DNA of 64,000 nt, taken from NCBI RefSeq assembly GCF_001513785.1, contig NZ_LNQS01000001.1:1-64000 (forward strand), read 5' to 3'. A program made the position numbers and the translations under genes. The stretch's first letter is position 1. Each line of letters opens with the position of its first letter. A model generated the notes under the pieces. It did not search any database and was not told the DNA's origin. It saw nothing but the letters and a program-made list of their open reading frames with translations. The stretch comes from Rheinheimera sp. EpRS3. Lineage in GTDB: Bacteria; Pseudomonadota; Gammaproteobacteria; Enterobacterales; Alteromonadaceae. This document shows positions 8,980 to 18,200 of this stretch, piece after piece.

Positions 8980-10707
8980 ATGCAAAGACCTCGTTTAAAA
9001 ATGCGCTTGGGTGATTTACTGGTAGACGAGGGTATTATCTCGCCACCCCAGTTACAGCAGGCGTTGGCCCGGCAACAAGAAACCGGCCGTAAGCTGGGGT
9101 CTACGCTTACCGAGCTGAAATTTTTGACAGAGGTACAGTTGCTGCAGTTTTTGGCGCAGCAGCTGAATGTGCCCTTTCTTGATATTGCGCAAAAACAGAT
9201 AAGCCCTAAAGCAGTGCAGTTATTGCCAGAGGTGCAGGCGCGGCGTTTCAGAGCGCTGGTGCTGGAAGATAATGGCGATACCGTGCTGCTGGGCATGAGC
9301 GATCCGGCAGATTTGGCCGCACTGGACCAGATTTCACGGCTGTTGGCGCCAAAAGAGGTGGCACTGGCGGTAGTGCGGGAAAGCCAGCTGATTGAGGCTT
9401 TCGACACTCTGTACCGGCGTACCAAAGAAATTGAAAGTTTTGCTACCCAGCTTAAAGCCGAGCATGGTGCTGACAGCAACCTTGAGCTGAATGTACTGGA
9501 TGAGCAGGCCGATGCCGACAACACCATCGCTAAACTGCTGCAGTCGGTGTTTGAAGATGCCGTGCAGGTAAAGGCATCGGATATTCATATTGAGCCGGAC
9601 GAAAAAGTGTTGCGTATTCGTCAGCGCGTCGACGGTGTACTGCAGGAAAGTATCCTAAATGAAGTCAGTATTGCATCGGCGCTGGTGCTGCGGCTTAAAT
9701 TGATGGCAAATCTGGACATTTCAGAAAAGCGCATGCCGCAAGACGGCCGTTTTCAGATCAATGTAAAAAAACACCAGATAGATGTGCGTATTTCTACTAT
9801 GCCGGTGCAATATGGCGAATCAGTGGTAATGCGTTTGCTTGACCAATCTGCCGGTTTGCTACAACTGGAAGAAACCGGCATGCCAGCGCCCTTGCTGAGT
9901 AAATTACGGCGTATTATCAAAAGCCCGCATGGCATGATTCTGGTAACCGGCCCCACCGGCTCTGGTAAAACCACCACCTTGTACGGGCTGTTAAGTGAAC
10001 TTAACCAAGCTGGCAGCAAAATTATTACCGTGGAAGACCCGGTCGAATATCGTTTGCCGCGGGTTAATCAGGTGCAGGTTAACCATAAAATTGGCTTGAG
10101 TTTCAGCAACGTGCTGCGCACTACCTTACGGCAAGATCCCGATATTATTATGGTGGGTGAAATGCGCGATCAGGAAACCGCCGAAATGGGTCTGCGCGGC
10201 GCGTTAACCGGCCATTTAGTATTATCGACATTACACACCAACGATGCCGTAACCAGTACCTTGCGTTTAATTGATATGGGCGCGGCGCCCTATCTGGTGG
10301 CGTCAGCACTGCGCGCTATAGTGGCTCAGCGCTTGGTGCGGCGTTTATGTGATTACTGCAAACAGCCCTATCAGCCGGACGAGCTGGAAAGTAGCTGGTT
10401 ACGCCATCATAAAGCAGATACTACCGCGTCTTACTGGCATGCCAAAGGTTGCCAGTCGTGTAATCACAGTGGTTACAAAGGCCGCCTGGGGGTATTTGAA
10501 CTGCTGTTAATCACCAAGCCACTGGCCGATGCGCTACGGCGCAACGATACGGCCGGTTTTGCCCATCTGGCGCACCACAGTGAGGGTTTTGTCAGCTTGG
10601 GTACTATGGCTTTACATTATGCGCAGCAAGGCATTACCAGCCTGGACGAGGTAATAAGGGTGTCGGAATACCTTGATACCGAAAGCTTAGTGACAATGGA
10701 GCCCTAA
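8980..10707 (+). CDS. mshE: MSHA extension ATPase MshE with c-di-GMP-binding MshEN domain
   Basis: A 575-aa PilB/GspE-family hexameric ATPase powering pilus extension. The N-terminal MshEN domain shows the two-part c-di-GMP motif: RLGDLLVDEG...QLQQALARQ (about 9-32), then a second copy around KFLTEVQLLQFLAQQ. MshE of Vibrio cholerae is the founding c-di-GMP-binding member, so pilus extension here should be c-di-GMP responsive. ATPase motifs: Walker A GPTGSGKTT (about 324-332), Walker B region DPDIIMVGEMRD (about 386-397; GEMRD instead of the common GEIRD), and a zinc tetracysteine CDYC...CQSC (about 455 and 491). Spacing is 4 nt from mshN and 5 nt to mshG. Confidence 0.95.
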   Translation: MQRPRLKMRLGDLLVDEGIISPPQLQQALARQQETGRKLGSTLTELKFLTEVQLLQFLAQQLNVPFLDIAQKQISPKAVQLLPEVQARRFRALVLEDNGDTVLLGMSDPADLAALDQISRLLAPKEVALAVVRESQLIEAFDTLYRRTKEIESFATQLKAEHGADSNLELNVLDEQADADNTIAKLLQSVFEDAVQVKASDIHIEPDEKVLRIRQRVDGVLQESILNEVSIASALVLRLKLMANLDISEKRMPQDGRFQINVKKHQIDVRISTMPVQYGESVVMRLLDQSAGLLQLEETGMPAPLLSKLRRIIKSPHGMILVTGPTGSGKTTTLYGLLSELNQAGSKIITVEDPVEYRLPRVNQVQVNHKIGLSFSNVLRTTLRQDPDIIMVGEMRDQETAEMGLRGALTGHLVLSTLHTNDAVTSTLRLIDMGAAPYLVASALRAIVAQRLVRRLCDYCKQPYQPDELESSWLRHHKADTTASYWHAKGCQSCNHSGYKGRLGVFELLLITKPLADALRRNDTAGFAHLAHHSEGFVSLGTMALHYAQQGITSLDEVIRVSEYLDTESLVTMEP

Positions 10708-10712
10708 GCACG

Positions 10713-11942
10713 ATGGCTAACTTTGTTTACACCGCACGCGATAACAACGGTAATGCTGTTAGCGGCCAGATAGAGGCCGGCAACGAAGGCGCCGCTGCCG
10801 ACTTACTGCGCCGGCGCAGTTTTATTCCGCTCACTATTCAGCGCCAGGCGGAGCAAAGTAAAACCTCGATTGGCCAGTTAGAGCTGTGGCAGGCTAAAGT
10901 ATCGCTAACCGATTTAATTCTGTTTTCCCGCCAGATGTATTCTCTGATGAAAGCCGGTATTCCAATAGTGCGGGCTATTGAAGGCCTGGCGCAAAGCACC
11001 AGCTCTAAACGTTTGCAAAGGGTGCTGGGCGAGCTGGTTGGTCAGCTGGAAAATGGCCGCAGTTTATCGGTAGCGCTGGCCGAACATCCCAAGGTATTTA
11101 GCCGCTTAATGGTTAGCATAGTGCACGTAGGTGAAAACACCGGCCGCTTAGACGAGGCCTTTTTACAGCTGAATTATTATTTTGAGCAAGAGTTGGAAAC
11201 CCGCAAACAAATTAAGCAAGCCACCCGTTATCCGTTTTTTGTACTAATAGCACTGGTAGTGGCCATGTTTATTCTTAACCTGGCAGTTATTCCACAATTT
11301 GCCAATATGTTTGCCCGCTTTAATGCCGAATTACCCTGGTCTACCAAAGCATTACTGGCCAGTTCGGCATTTTTTGTCGCCTACTGGCCGTTAATTATTA
11401 TTGCTGCAATTGGTGCTACGTTTGGCTTTCGCAGTTATATCAAAACCGATAAAGGCCGGGTTGTCTGGGGCCGCTGGCGGTTGGTGTTTCCTATTATCGG
11501 CAATGTTATTTACCGTGCCACGCTGGGCCGTTTTGCCCGTAGTTTTGGCATGATGTTAAAAGCCGGTGTACCGATGACCAGCGCACTAACCCTGGTAGCC
11601 GATGCGGTAGACAATGAATATATGGGTGAAAAAATCCGTGATATGCGGCGTAATATTGAGCGCGGTGAAAGTTTATTGCGGGTAAGCCAGCAAAGCGGGA
11701 TGTTTACCCCTCTGGTATTGCAAATGATCGCCGTAGGCGAAGAAACCGGTGCCATGGACGATATGCTTGGTGAAGTAGCCGGTTTTTATGAGCGTGAAGT
11801 GGCCTTTGATTTAAAAAGCCTGACCGCAAAAATTGAACCCATTCTTATCGCTATAGTGGCGGTGATGGTACTGATTCTGGCATTGGGTATCTTTACGCCA
11901 ATGTGGGATATGCTCAATGCTTATAAGGGTAATACCGGTTAA
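10713..11942 (+). CDS. mshG: MSHA inner-membrane platform protein MshG (PilC/GspF)
   Basis: A 409-aa GspF/PilC-family protein with two homologous cytoplasmic GspF domains (about 68-190 and 275-395) and three transmembrane helices (about 172-195, 215-240, 378-402). Each domain carries the family signature (FSRQMYSLMKAGIPIVRAIE; FARSFGMMLKAGVPMTSALT). It is the platform on which MshE works to polymerise pilin. Last gene of the assembly block; 86 nt separate it from the pilin block. No mshF follows it, unlike the Vibrio order. Confidence 0.93.
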   Translation: MANFVYTARDNNGNAVSGQIEAGNEGAAADLLRRRSFIPLTIQRQAEQSKTSIGQLELWQAKVSLTDLILFSRQMYSLMKAGIPIVRAIEGLAQSTSSKRLQRVLGELVGQLENGRSLSVALAEHPKVFSRLMVSIVHVGENTGRLDEAFLQLNYYFEQELETRKQIKQATRYPFFVLIALVVAMFILNLAVIPQFANMFARFNAELPWSTKALLASSAFFVAYWPLIIIAAIGATFGFRSYIKTDKGRVVWGRWRLVFPIIGNVIYRATLGRFARSFGMMLKAGVPMTSALTLVADAVDNEYMGEKIRDMRRNIERGESLLRVSQQSGMFTPLVLQMIAVGEETGAMDDMLGEVAGFYEREVAFDLKSLTAKIEPILIAIVAVMVLILALGIFTPMWDMLNAYKGNTG

Positions 11943-11965
11943 CGTTTTTACAATTGTGGGCGACA

Positions 11966-11998
11966 TTGGGATGTAATTACTAATATTAGCGATATACT
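11966..11998 (+). promoter_or_regulatory. Candidate promoter for the pilin operon mshB-mshQ
   Basis: The 86-nt gap between mshG and mshB contains TATACT (11993-11998), a good -10. The best -35-like sequence, TTGGGA (11966-11971), is 21 nt upstream, so the -35 is poor. In Vibrio cholerae the msh locus is known to be two operons, with a promoter before mshB; this supports the location. Confidence 0.4.
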
Positions 11999-12028
11999 AA
12001 CGACAATAAGCAACTTGGAGGCACAGGT

Positions 12029-12592
12029 ATGAAAAGACAAACAGGTTTTACCCTGATAGAACTGGTTATAGTAATTATTATTTTAGGGTTACTGGCTGCA
12101 ACCGCCTTACCCCGGTTTTTAAATGTTACCGAACAAGCCGAAGATGCCGCAATTGAGGGCATAGCCGGTGGCTTTGCCTCTGCCGTTGGTTTGGTGCGGG
12201 CACAATGGGAAGTTGAAGGCCGTCCTAATGATACAGCAACTAATGATAATACTGTGAGTTACGACAATATCACTATTGGTGTTGATGGTAATATTGGCTA
12301 CCCGACACGCAACCCAAGTGAGGCGGACACATTAGCGGCTAATGTTGATGCGGATGATTGCCTGTTTTTAATTGACAACTTATTTCAGAACACAGTTGAC
12401 GCTTCCACTACATTTAGTGCCAACAATCGTATTTTTGTCCGGCTGGACACTAGCAACGTCAATGGTGTGCGGTGTTTTTACCATCAAACAGCTGGTTTAG
12501 CAGCTACACCAACTGATACAACAAATAATAACTCGTTTTCGTACCGCCCTGCCACTGGCCAGGTTGAACTGTTTTTAAATAAACCCAATTAA
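12029..12592 (+). CDS. mshB: MSHA minor pilin MshB
   Basis: A 187-aa type IV prepilin. The short leader MKRQTG is followed by FTLIELVIVIIILGLLA, with the processing Gly-Phe and Glu+5. The sequence after the helix (GGFASAVGLVRAQWEVEGRP) is characteristic of MshB. A C-terminal Cys pair (DDCLF ... VRCFYH) could form the D-loop disulfide. A strong ribosome binding site, TTGGAGG, precedes the ATG. It opens the structural block; in other species MshB is a minor pilin needed for assembly. Confidence 0.88.
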   Translation: MKRQTGFTLIELVIVIIILGLLAATALPRFLNVTEQAEDAAIEGIAGGFASAVGLVRAQWEVEGRPNDTATNDNTVSYDNITIGVDGNIGYPTRNPSEADTLAANVDADDCLFLIDNLFQNTVDASTTFSANNRIFVRLDTSNVNGVRCFYHQTAGLAATPTDTTNNNSFSYRPATGQVELFLNKPN

Positions 12593-12605
12593 GAGAGTGT
12601 TAAAT

Positions 12606-13109
12606 ATGAAACGTAACCAAGGTTTTACATTAATTGAATTAATCATCGTTATCGTTATTCTGGGTATTCTGGCAGTTACAGCCGCACCACGGTTTTTAGA
12701 TTTTTCAGGAGATGCCAGAACGTCAACATTGAATGGTGTGCGTGGTGCTTTAGAATCAGCAGGTGCGTTGGTCTATGGCCGTGCAATTATCGCTGGGGTG
12801 CAAAATGATGATGCCGTGGCTGTAGCTGACAGTCCTGTTGCAGCTGTCGCTTTAGTCAACGGTTATCCTGCGGCGGATGTTGCGTCTTTACGTGGTGCCA
12901 CAGAGCTTGTGGCTGCTGAATGGGATATGGCTGTAAGTACCGCTAATAATGCGCCAGGATTTGGCGCTGTTGGCACTACATCTGTTGTAATTTCACCTGT
13001 CGGTACTAATTTAGCTACTACCGAGGCAGATTCGTGTCATGTTGTTTATGTCCAGTCAACAGGTGATGGTATTAAACCGATTATTACAGTGTATGCTGAT
13101 GGTTGCTAA
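12606..13109 (+). CDS. mshA: MSHA major pilin MshA
   Basis: A 167-aa type IV prepilin with leader MKRNQG, then FTLIELIIVIVILGILAVTAAPRF. The helix continues into TLNGVRGALESAGALVYGRA, the hallmark of MshA, and two cysteines (DSCHVV ... ADGC at the very end) can close the D-loop. The ATG at 12606 has AAGAGAG 8 nt upstream; an upstream GTG at 12597 lies inside that ribosome binding site and is rejected. Variable central loops are expected for a surface-exposed major subunit. Confidence 0.87.
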   Translation: MKRNQGFTLIELIIVIVILGILAVTAAPRFLDFSGDARTSTLNGVRGALESAGALVYGRAIIAGVQNDDAVAVADSPVAAVALVNGYPAADVASLRGATELVAAEWDMAVSTANNAPGFGAVGTTSVVISPVGTNLATTEADSCHVVYVQSTGDGIKPIITVYADGC

Positions 13110-13122
13110 GTGGTAACTACTT

Positions 13123-13575
13123 ATGAAACTACAGCACCGCGGCTTTACCCTAATTGAGCTTATCGTGGTGCTGGTATTAATCGGGGTACTCGCTGTTAGC
13201 GTTGTACCCCGTTTTTTTGATGCCTCCGGTACATCAGAATATTTATACCGTGATCAGGCCTTAAATATACTGCGCCGGGTGCAAATACAGGCGATGCAGT
13301 GCACTGACTGTGGCTCACAGGGCGTTATAGTACAAAGCGACAGAATATTCTCGGGCACTAATGCCTGTTTAAATGATGCCACACACTTATGTATAGCGCC
13401 GCAGGATAGCAGCACTATTACGTTAACTAAAACAGGCTTTAATATTCAGCTGAATTTTGACAGCAATGGCCGTCCGTTAAGTAACTGTGCAACCGGCACT
13501 TGCCGGATAACCATTCAGGGGGCTGTTGCGCTGCCCATTTGCATTGAAGCTGAAGGCTATATTCACCCATGCTAA
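13123..13575 (+). CDS. mshC: MSHA minor pilin MshC
   Basis: A 150-aa prepilin-like protein with leader MKLQHRG, then FTLIELIVVLVLIGVLAVSVVPRFF. The segment DASGTSEYLYRDQALNILRRVQIQAMQ is typical of MshC. Six cysteines in the C-terminal half (CTDC, CLND..HLC, CATGTC and a final Cys) suggest disulfides. Expected to be incorporated at the pilus tip or to prime assembly. It overlaps mshD by 7 nt. Confidence 0.85.
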   Translation: MKLQHRGFTLIELIVVLVLIGVLAVSVVPRFFDASGTSEYLYRDQALNILRRVQIQAMQCTDCGSQGVIVQSDRIFSGTNACLNDATHLCIAPQDSSTITLTKTGFNIQLNFDSNGRPLSNCATGTCRITIQGAVALPICIEAEGYIHPC

Positions 13576-14117
13576 AACTCAGCCTAAAATATAGCCGCGG
13601 CGTTACCTTAATAGAGCTAATTGTCGGCATAGTGGTGCTGGCCATTAGCTTAAGTATTATTACCTCGGTATTAGGCCCGTTGTTTATTAAAAGCGCTGAT
13701 CCCTGGCATCAGGTGCGCGCTGCTGAGCTGGGGCAAAGTTTTATCAACGAAATACTGGGCCGCTCTTATGATCAAAACAGCAGCCGCAGTGGCAGTTTGC
13801 TGCGTTGTAATGAAACTGGTGCCCAAAGCTGCACTGCTGAGGCAAACTTTGGCCCGGATGGCAGCGAAAGCCGGCTGAGTTTTAACGACGTAGATGATTT
13901 TCATAATTTTACCGGCACCGGTGAAATTTTTAGCAATATTTTAGATCTGCAGCCAGAATTGTCTGATTACTATCGCAGTTACAAACTTAATGTTGCCGTA
14001 GCCTATGCTGGCGCGGAGTTTGGTTTAAATAACCAGCAGGTTAAAAGAATTACTGTCTCGGTTACTACACCCACTGGTGCGCAAATCGATTTTGCCGCCT
14101 ATAAAGGAAACTGGTAA
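13569..14117 (+). CDS. mshD: MSHA minor pilin MshD
   Basis: A 182-aa prepilin-like protein. The leader ends KYSRG before VTLIELIVGIVVLAISLSIITSVLGPL; the +1 residue is Val rather than Phe but Glu+5 is kept. The following PWHQVRAAELGQSFINEILGRSYD matches MshD proteins. It is coupled to its neighbours: the start overlaps mshC and the last base of its stop is the first base of mshO. Predicted minor pilin. Confidence 0.84.
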   Translation: MLKLSLKYSRGVTLIELIVGIVVLAISLSIITSVLGPLFIKSADPWHQVRAAELGQSFINEILGRSYDQNSSRSGSLLRCNETGAQSCTAEANFGPDGSESRLSFNDVDDFHNFTGTGEIFSNILDLQPELSDYYRSYKLNVAVAYAGAEFGLNNQQVKRITVSVTTPTGAQIDFAAYKGNW

Positions 14118-14860
14118 TGCGCAGCGCCGGTTTTACGCTAATTGAGCTGGTTATTACCATGGTAGTGCTGGCTATACTGGCTCTGGGTATTACCAGCTAT
14201 ATTGGCCTGGGTGCCCGTATGTACAGCGACGCCGCCGAGCGGGAGCAGGTGCTGGGGCAAAGCCGCTTTGTTGCTGAGCGGATGGTGCGCGAGCTGCGTA
14301 ATGCCGTGCCAAATAGCGTGGTGTTTTCCAGTACCAGCAACTGCCTGCAGTTTCGGCCAATTTTATATAGTGGTATCTACACCAATGCGCCCTTTGAACA
14401 AAACGGCACCAGCATGACTGTAATAAGCCCCGATTTACGGGCGGTAAGCCCGCGTACCTATGCTGCAGCAAGCAGGCCACAGTTGACGGTTTACCCTACC
14501 AGCGCAGCAAACCCCGGAGGCACCGTACAGCTGAATAGTATCAGCACACTAGATTCTGCCACTGCGCGCTTTACGCTGAATTTTGATAGCTTTCGCTTTA
14601 CCCGCCAATCGCCCGAGCAGCGTTTTTATATAGCCGATGCAATAGTGCAGTACTGTCTTGTTGGCGCAAGCAGTGGCCGTTTTAATATTACACGTAATAG
14701 TGTGCTTATGGCTGAGGGGTTAAGAGAATCTCAGGTGTTTCGCGTAACTGACGCCGTGCTAACCCGTAACTCGGTGGTGAATATCTTTTTGCAGTTTGGC
14801 TATGGTGGCAACGCCGATATGTTTTTTAACTACGAGGTGCATATTCCCAATGTACCTTAA
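14117..14860 (+). CDS. mshO: MSHA minor pilin MshO
   Basis: A 247-aa prepilin-like protein with the very short leader MRSAG, then FTLIELVITMVVLAILALGITSYIGLGARMY. The region YSDAAEREQVLGQSRFVAERMVRELRNAVPNSV resembles pseudopilin GspJ and is diagnostic of MshO. Translation starts at the last base of the mshD stop (TAATG) and the 3' end overlaps mshP by 11 nt. By analogy with GspJ it may form part of a tip complex with MshC, MshD and MshP. Confidence 0.85.
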   Translation: MRSAGFTLIELVITMVVLAILALGITSYIGLGARMYSDAAEREQVLGQSRFVAERMVRELRNAVPNSVVFSSTSNCLQFRPILYSGIYTNAPFEQNGTSMTVISPDLRAVSPRTYAAASRPQLTVYPTSAANPGGTVQLNSISTLDSATARFTLNFDSFRFTRQSPEQRFYIADAIVQYCLVGASSGRFNITRNSVLMAEGLRESQVFRVTDAVLTRNSVVNIFLQFGYGGNADMFFNYEVHIPNVP

Positions 14861-15260
14861 CTATCAAAAGCAGCGCGGCAGTGCGCTGGTTATCGCCGTT
14901 TTTGTTATCGTTGTTATGCTGGCGCTGGCAGTGGGTTTGTCGCGCTTGCTAATCAGCAGCAGTGAAACTGTAGTATATGAAGTGCAGGGCACACGGGCAC
15001 TGTTTGCGGCGCAAAGCGGGCTTGATATAGCGTTAACACAGCTATTTCCGCTAAATGGCACTGCAGCTGGTTGTGGTGTTGTTACAGCGTCGCGCAGTTT
15101 TAATGCCGACAGTTTGCAAAGTTGCAATGTCAGTATCAGTTGCACCCCCTTTACCAATGCGGCGCCAGACAGCATTACTCTGTTTCAGCTTAGCAGCACA
15201 GCCGAGTGCACGGCAGGAGGTTTTCAAACCCGCCGCACTGTGCAAATAGAGGTGCGTTGA
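14850..15260 (+). CDS. mshP: MSHA biogenesis protein MshP (PilX/GspK-like)
   Basis: 136 aa starting at the ATG inside the mshO 3' end. The N-terminus MYLNYQKQRGSALVIAVFVIVVMLALAVG is pilin-like, but Val or Ala stands where Glu+5 would be, as known for MshP and for GspK-type tip pseudopilins, which do not need that residue. Several cysteines (GCGV, SCNVS, SCTPF, ECTAG) lie in the periplasmic part. The stop TGA overlaps the mshQ ATG (ATGA). A longer reading from 14796 lies within mshO and is rejected. Confidence 0.82.
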   Translation: MYLNYQKQRGSALVIAVFVIVVMLALAVGLSRLLISSSETVVYEVQGTRALFAAQSGLDIALTQLFPLNGTAAGCGVVTASRSFNADSLQSCNVSISCTPFTNAAPDSITLFQLSSTAECTAGGFQTRRTVQIEVR

Positions 15261-18200
15261 TGTCGTTAATATACCGCTTCGCAATTTTATGTCTGATGTT
15301 GTTGCCGTTTGGTGCTTATGCGGCCACTTACTCTATGGCACAAGGCAGCCGCCCGCCATGCAGTACCAACTGGTCAGTTAATGGTAATACTTATACCTGT
15401 GGCGGAAATGGCCGGGTAACATTGGCAAACAGCGATATCATTGCCGCGCCTGCTGCCAGCATTACGCTGATAGCTGCCAATGGCGTTCAACTTGGCACAA
15501 ATGTTACGCTGGGTAGCAACACCAACAGGGTTAACCTGCAAGCAGAATACGGTACTGTGGTTATTTCTACCGGCGGTGTGATCTGGGGCAATGTACAGAC
15601 GACCAGCGGTGCTGTTTCTGCTACCTCTGCTACAGTCAATGGTAATGTGCAGACCAACAATACTTATACTCATAATAGCGGCGTGGTAAACGGCACTATT
15701 AACGCGAATAACGGTGTCACGCTGACTGATGTAGCCGTGTCGGGTACTGTAACGGCAAACAGCGATGTTAATCTTACCGGTGGCAGTGTCGGTGGCAGGG
15801 TAACCAGCAGCAGTAACAGAGTGATTACTAATGATACTAATCTGGCAGATGGCGCAACCGCACAGTCGGGTTTTGCTATCACCGGCGGCACTATTGCCGG
15901 TAGTTTTGTGCTTAATGCCAATACTGCGGCTACTTTTACCGATGTAACGATGACATCCGGCAGTATCAGCGGTGCCAGTACTGTAACTATTAGCAATAGC
16001 CAGCTTGGCTCTGCTAGTAATATGATTAATGTCAGCAGTAACAGTGGTGCCGTAACGCTGAACAATAACAGTGTGGTTTACGGCGTATTGCAGGCTCCGG
16101 GCTATTCAACCGTGAATGTACAAACGGGTAGCCAGGTATATGGCCAGTGTTTGCCAAACTCTACTCCTGCTAGTGCCTGTGCTCTTTATACTACGCCCCA
16201 ATATGAATATCGTTTTGATCAGTCTGAATGGACAGGAGCAACCGCTGAGGTTCTCGATTCTATTGGTAATAATCACGGCACTGCTTTTGCTGCGCAAACG
16301 AGCGCAGAAAATGCCGGGCAAATATGCCGCGCCGGTGAGTTTAACGGTGCCAGCTATGTAACGGTGCCAGACTTATCAGTGCTAAGAGGAACTGCTTCAC
16401 TGAGTTTCTGGATTAAAACCACGGCCACAGGTAACGACACGGTGTGGCAGGCTCCGGCTATAACCGGGGTAGAGCAAAGTGGTGGCGCTGATGATATTTT
16501 CTGGGGCTGGATTGACAGTCAGGGCCGGATTGGCCTGACCAAGGGGGATTACAGTTCGGCCGTTGTGAACACTAAATCATCTGTTGCTATAAACAATGGC
16601 CAGTTCCGTCATGTGGTGTTAACCCGCAACGCCAATACCGGCGCATTTCAGATTTTTATTGATGGCGTATTAAACCGTAGTGGCAGTTACAGCGCTATGC
16701 AGGGGGTAGTGAGTAACCAGTTTAATGATATCGGCCGGGTACGTCATACCAACGGCAGCAATTTTAACTATTTAACTGCGACACTTGATGAAATACAGGT
16801 TTATAGCAGTGTGATTAGCACGCAGGAAGTGCAGCGCTTATATAACCTGCAGCGGGAAAAGCGTAACCTGTCCGGCGAAGTGCGCCAATGTCCGCAGCTT
16901 CCGCTACAGTGTCTTAATGACAGCTTTACTGGTGCCTTATCAGATAGCTGGATTACTGCCCGCAGCAGTGGCAGTTTTACCCCGTCGGTGGTTAACGGGC
17001 GTTTGCGTATGACGCAAAATGTCGGCAACCAGTCAACCTCCGTGACCTATCAGCGTTTATACCCGGCAGCAAATAATCTGGTAGTGGTTGAGTTTGATTA
17101 TTTAGCTTATGGCGGTAACGGTGCTGATGGATTAGCGTTGGTATTATCAGACGCTACTGTTACGCCGCAGCCTGGTTCTTTTGGCGGGCCTTTGGGTTAT
17201 GGCTTTAAACCCGGTATTCCGGGTTTTGCCGGTGGTTGGCTGGGGTTTGGCCTGGATGAATATGGTAACTATTCTGCTGAGGGCGGTAGCACCAATGTTG
17301 GCAGACGGCAGCAGTCTGTAGTTGTGCGTGGCTCAGGCTCTGGCACCACGGGTTATCGCTATTTACGGGGCACCTGCAATGACGGAAGAGACAATGCTAG
17401 CAGTAATTGCCTAACACCAGCGGTAGATGGTAACCAAAACTCACCACATCGTTATCGTTTTACCATTGATTCCCGTCAAACTGGCTCAACGCTGGTATCT
17501 GTCGACCGAAATACAGGGAGCGGTTTTACCAATTTAATTCCTGCATTTAATGCCCAAGCTATGAACGGGCAAGCCGCAGTGCCAGAGAATTTCTTTGTTT
17601 CTATTACCGGCTCAACCGGTGGTTCTAATAATATTCACGAGCTGGATAATTTAAGCATTTGCGCACTTAGATCAAACCCGGTTGGCCAGCAAATAGATCA
17701 TATTGAATTAACACATCAGGCAACGGGTATCGCTTGTGTGGCTTCTGCTGTGCAGGTAAAAGCCTGTTTAAATGCAGACTGTAGTACTTTGTTCACCAGC
17801 CCTGTCTCGGTAGATCTTGCTAATTCAGCTGGTAACTGGCAAACAGATCCCATAACCCTAAGCAATGGCGTGGGTACTGCTTATTTAAGAAACCCCGGCG
17901 GTGGTGTGGCCACCATAGGGGTAACAGAAACGGTGCCGCCAAGAAAAGCCTTTAGCCAAACGGTATGCAAGGTGGGTAGCAACAACAGTAATTGCCAGAT
18001 CAATTTTGCTAACGCTGGTTTATTGTTTGCACAGGCCGATGGTGTTACCCCCCTTAGTCATCAGACAGCCGGTGTTGCTTTTAACGGCGTGCTAAGGGCC
18101 ATTCGCACCAATACCACTACCGGAGCCTGTGAGGCCAGAGCCGAAGGCAGCAAGACTGTGCGCCTGGGCTTTAGTTGTGAAAATCCGTCCAGCTGTATTG

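Noticed and set aside
12029-15260. Type II secretion pseudopilins
   Set aside because: Leader, helix and flanking motifs, and the gene order with mshE/mshG/mshL/mshQ, identify MSHA pilins.
15670-16065. 131-aa hydrophobic ORF on the minus strand
   Set aside because: It is the antisense reading of the Val/Thr/Ala-rich MshQ repeat region.
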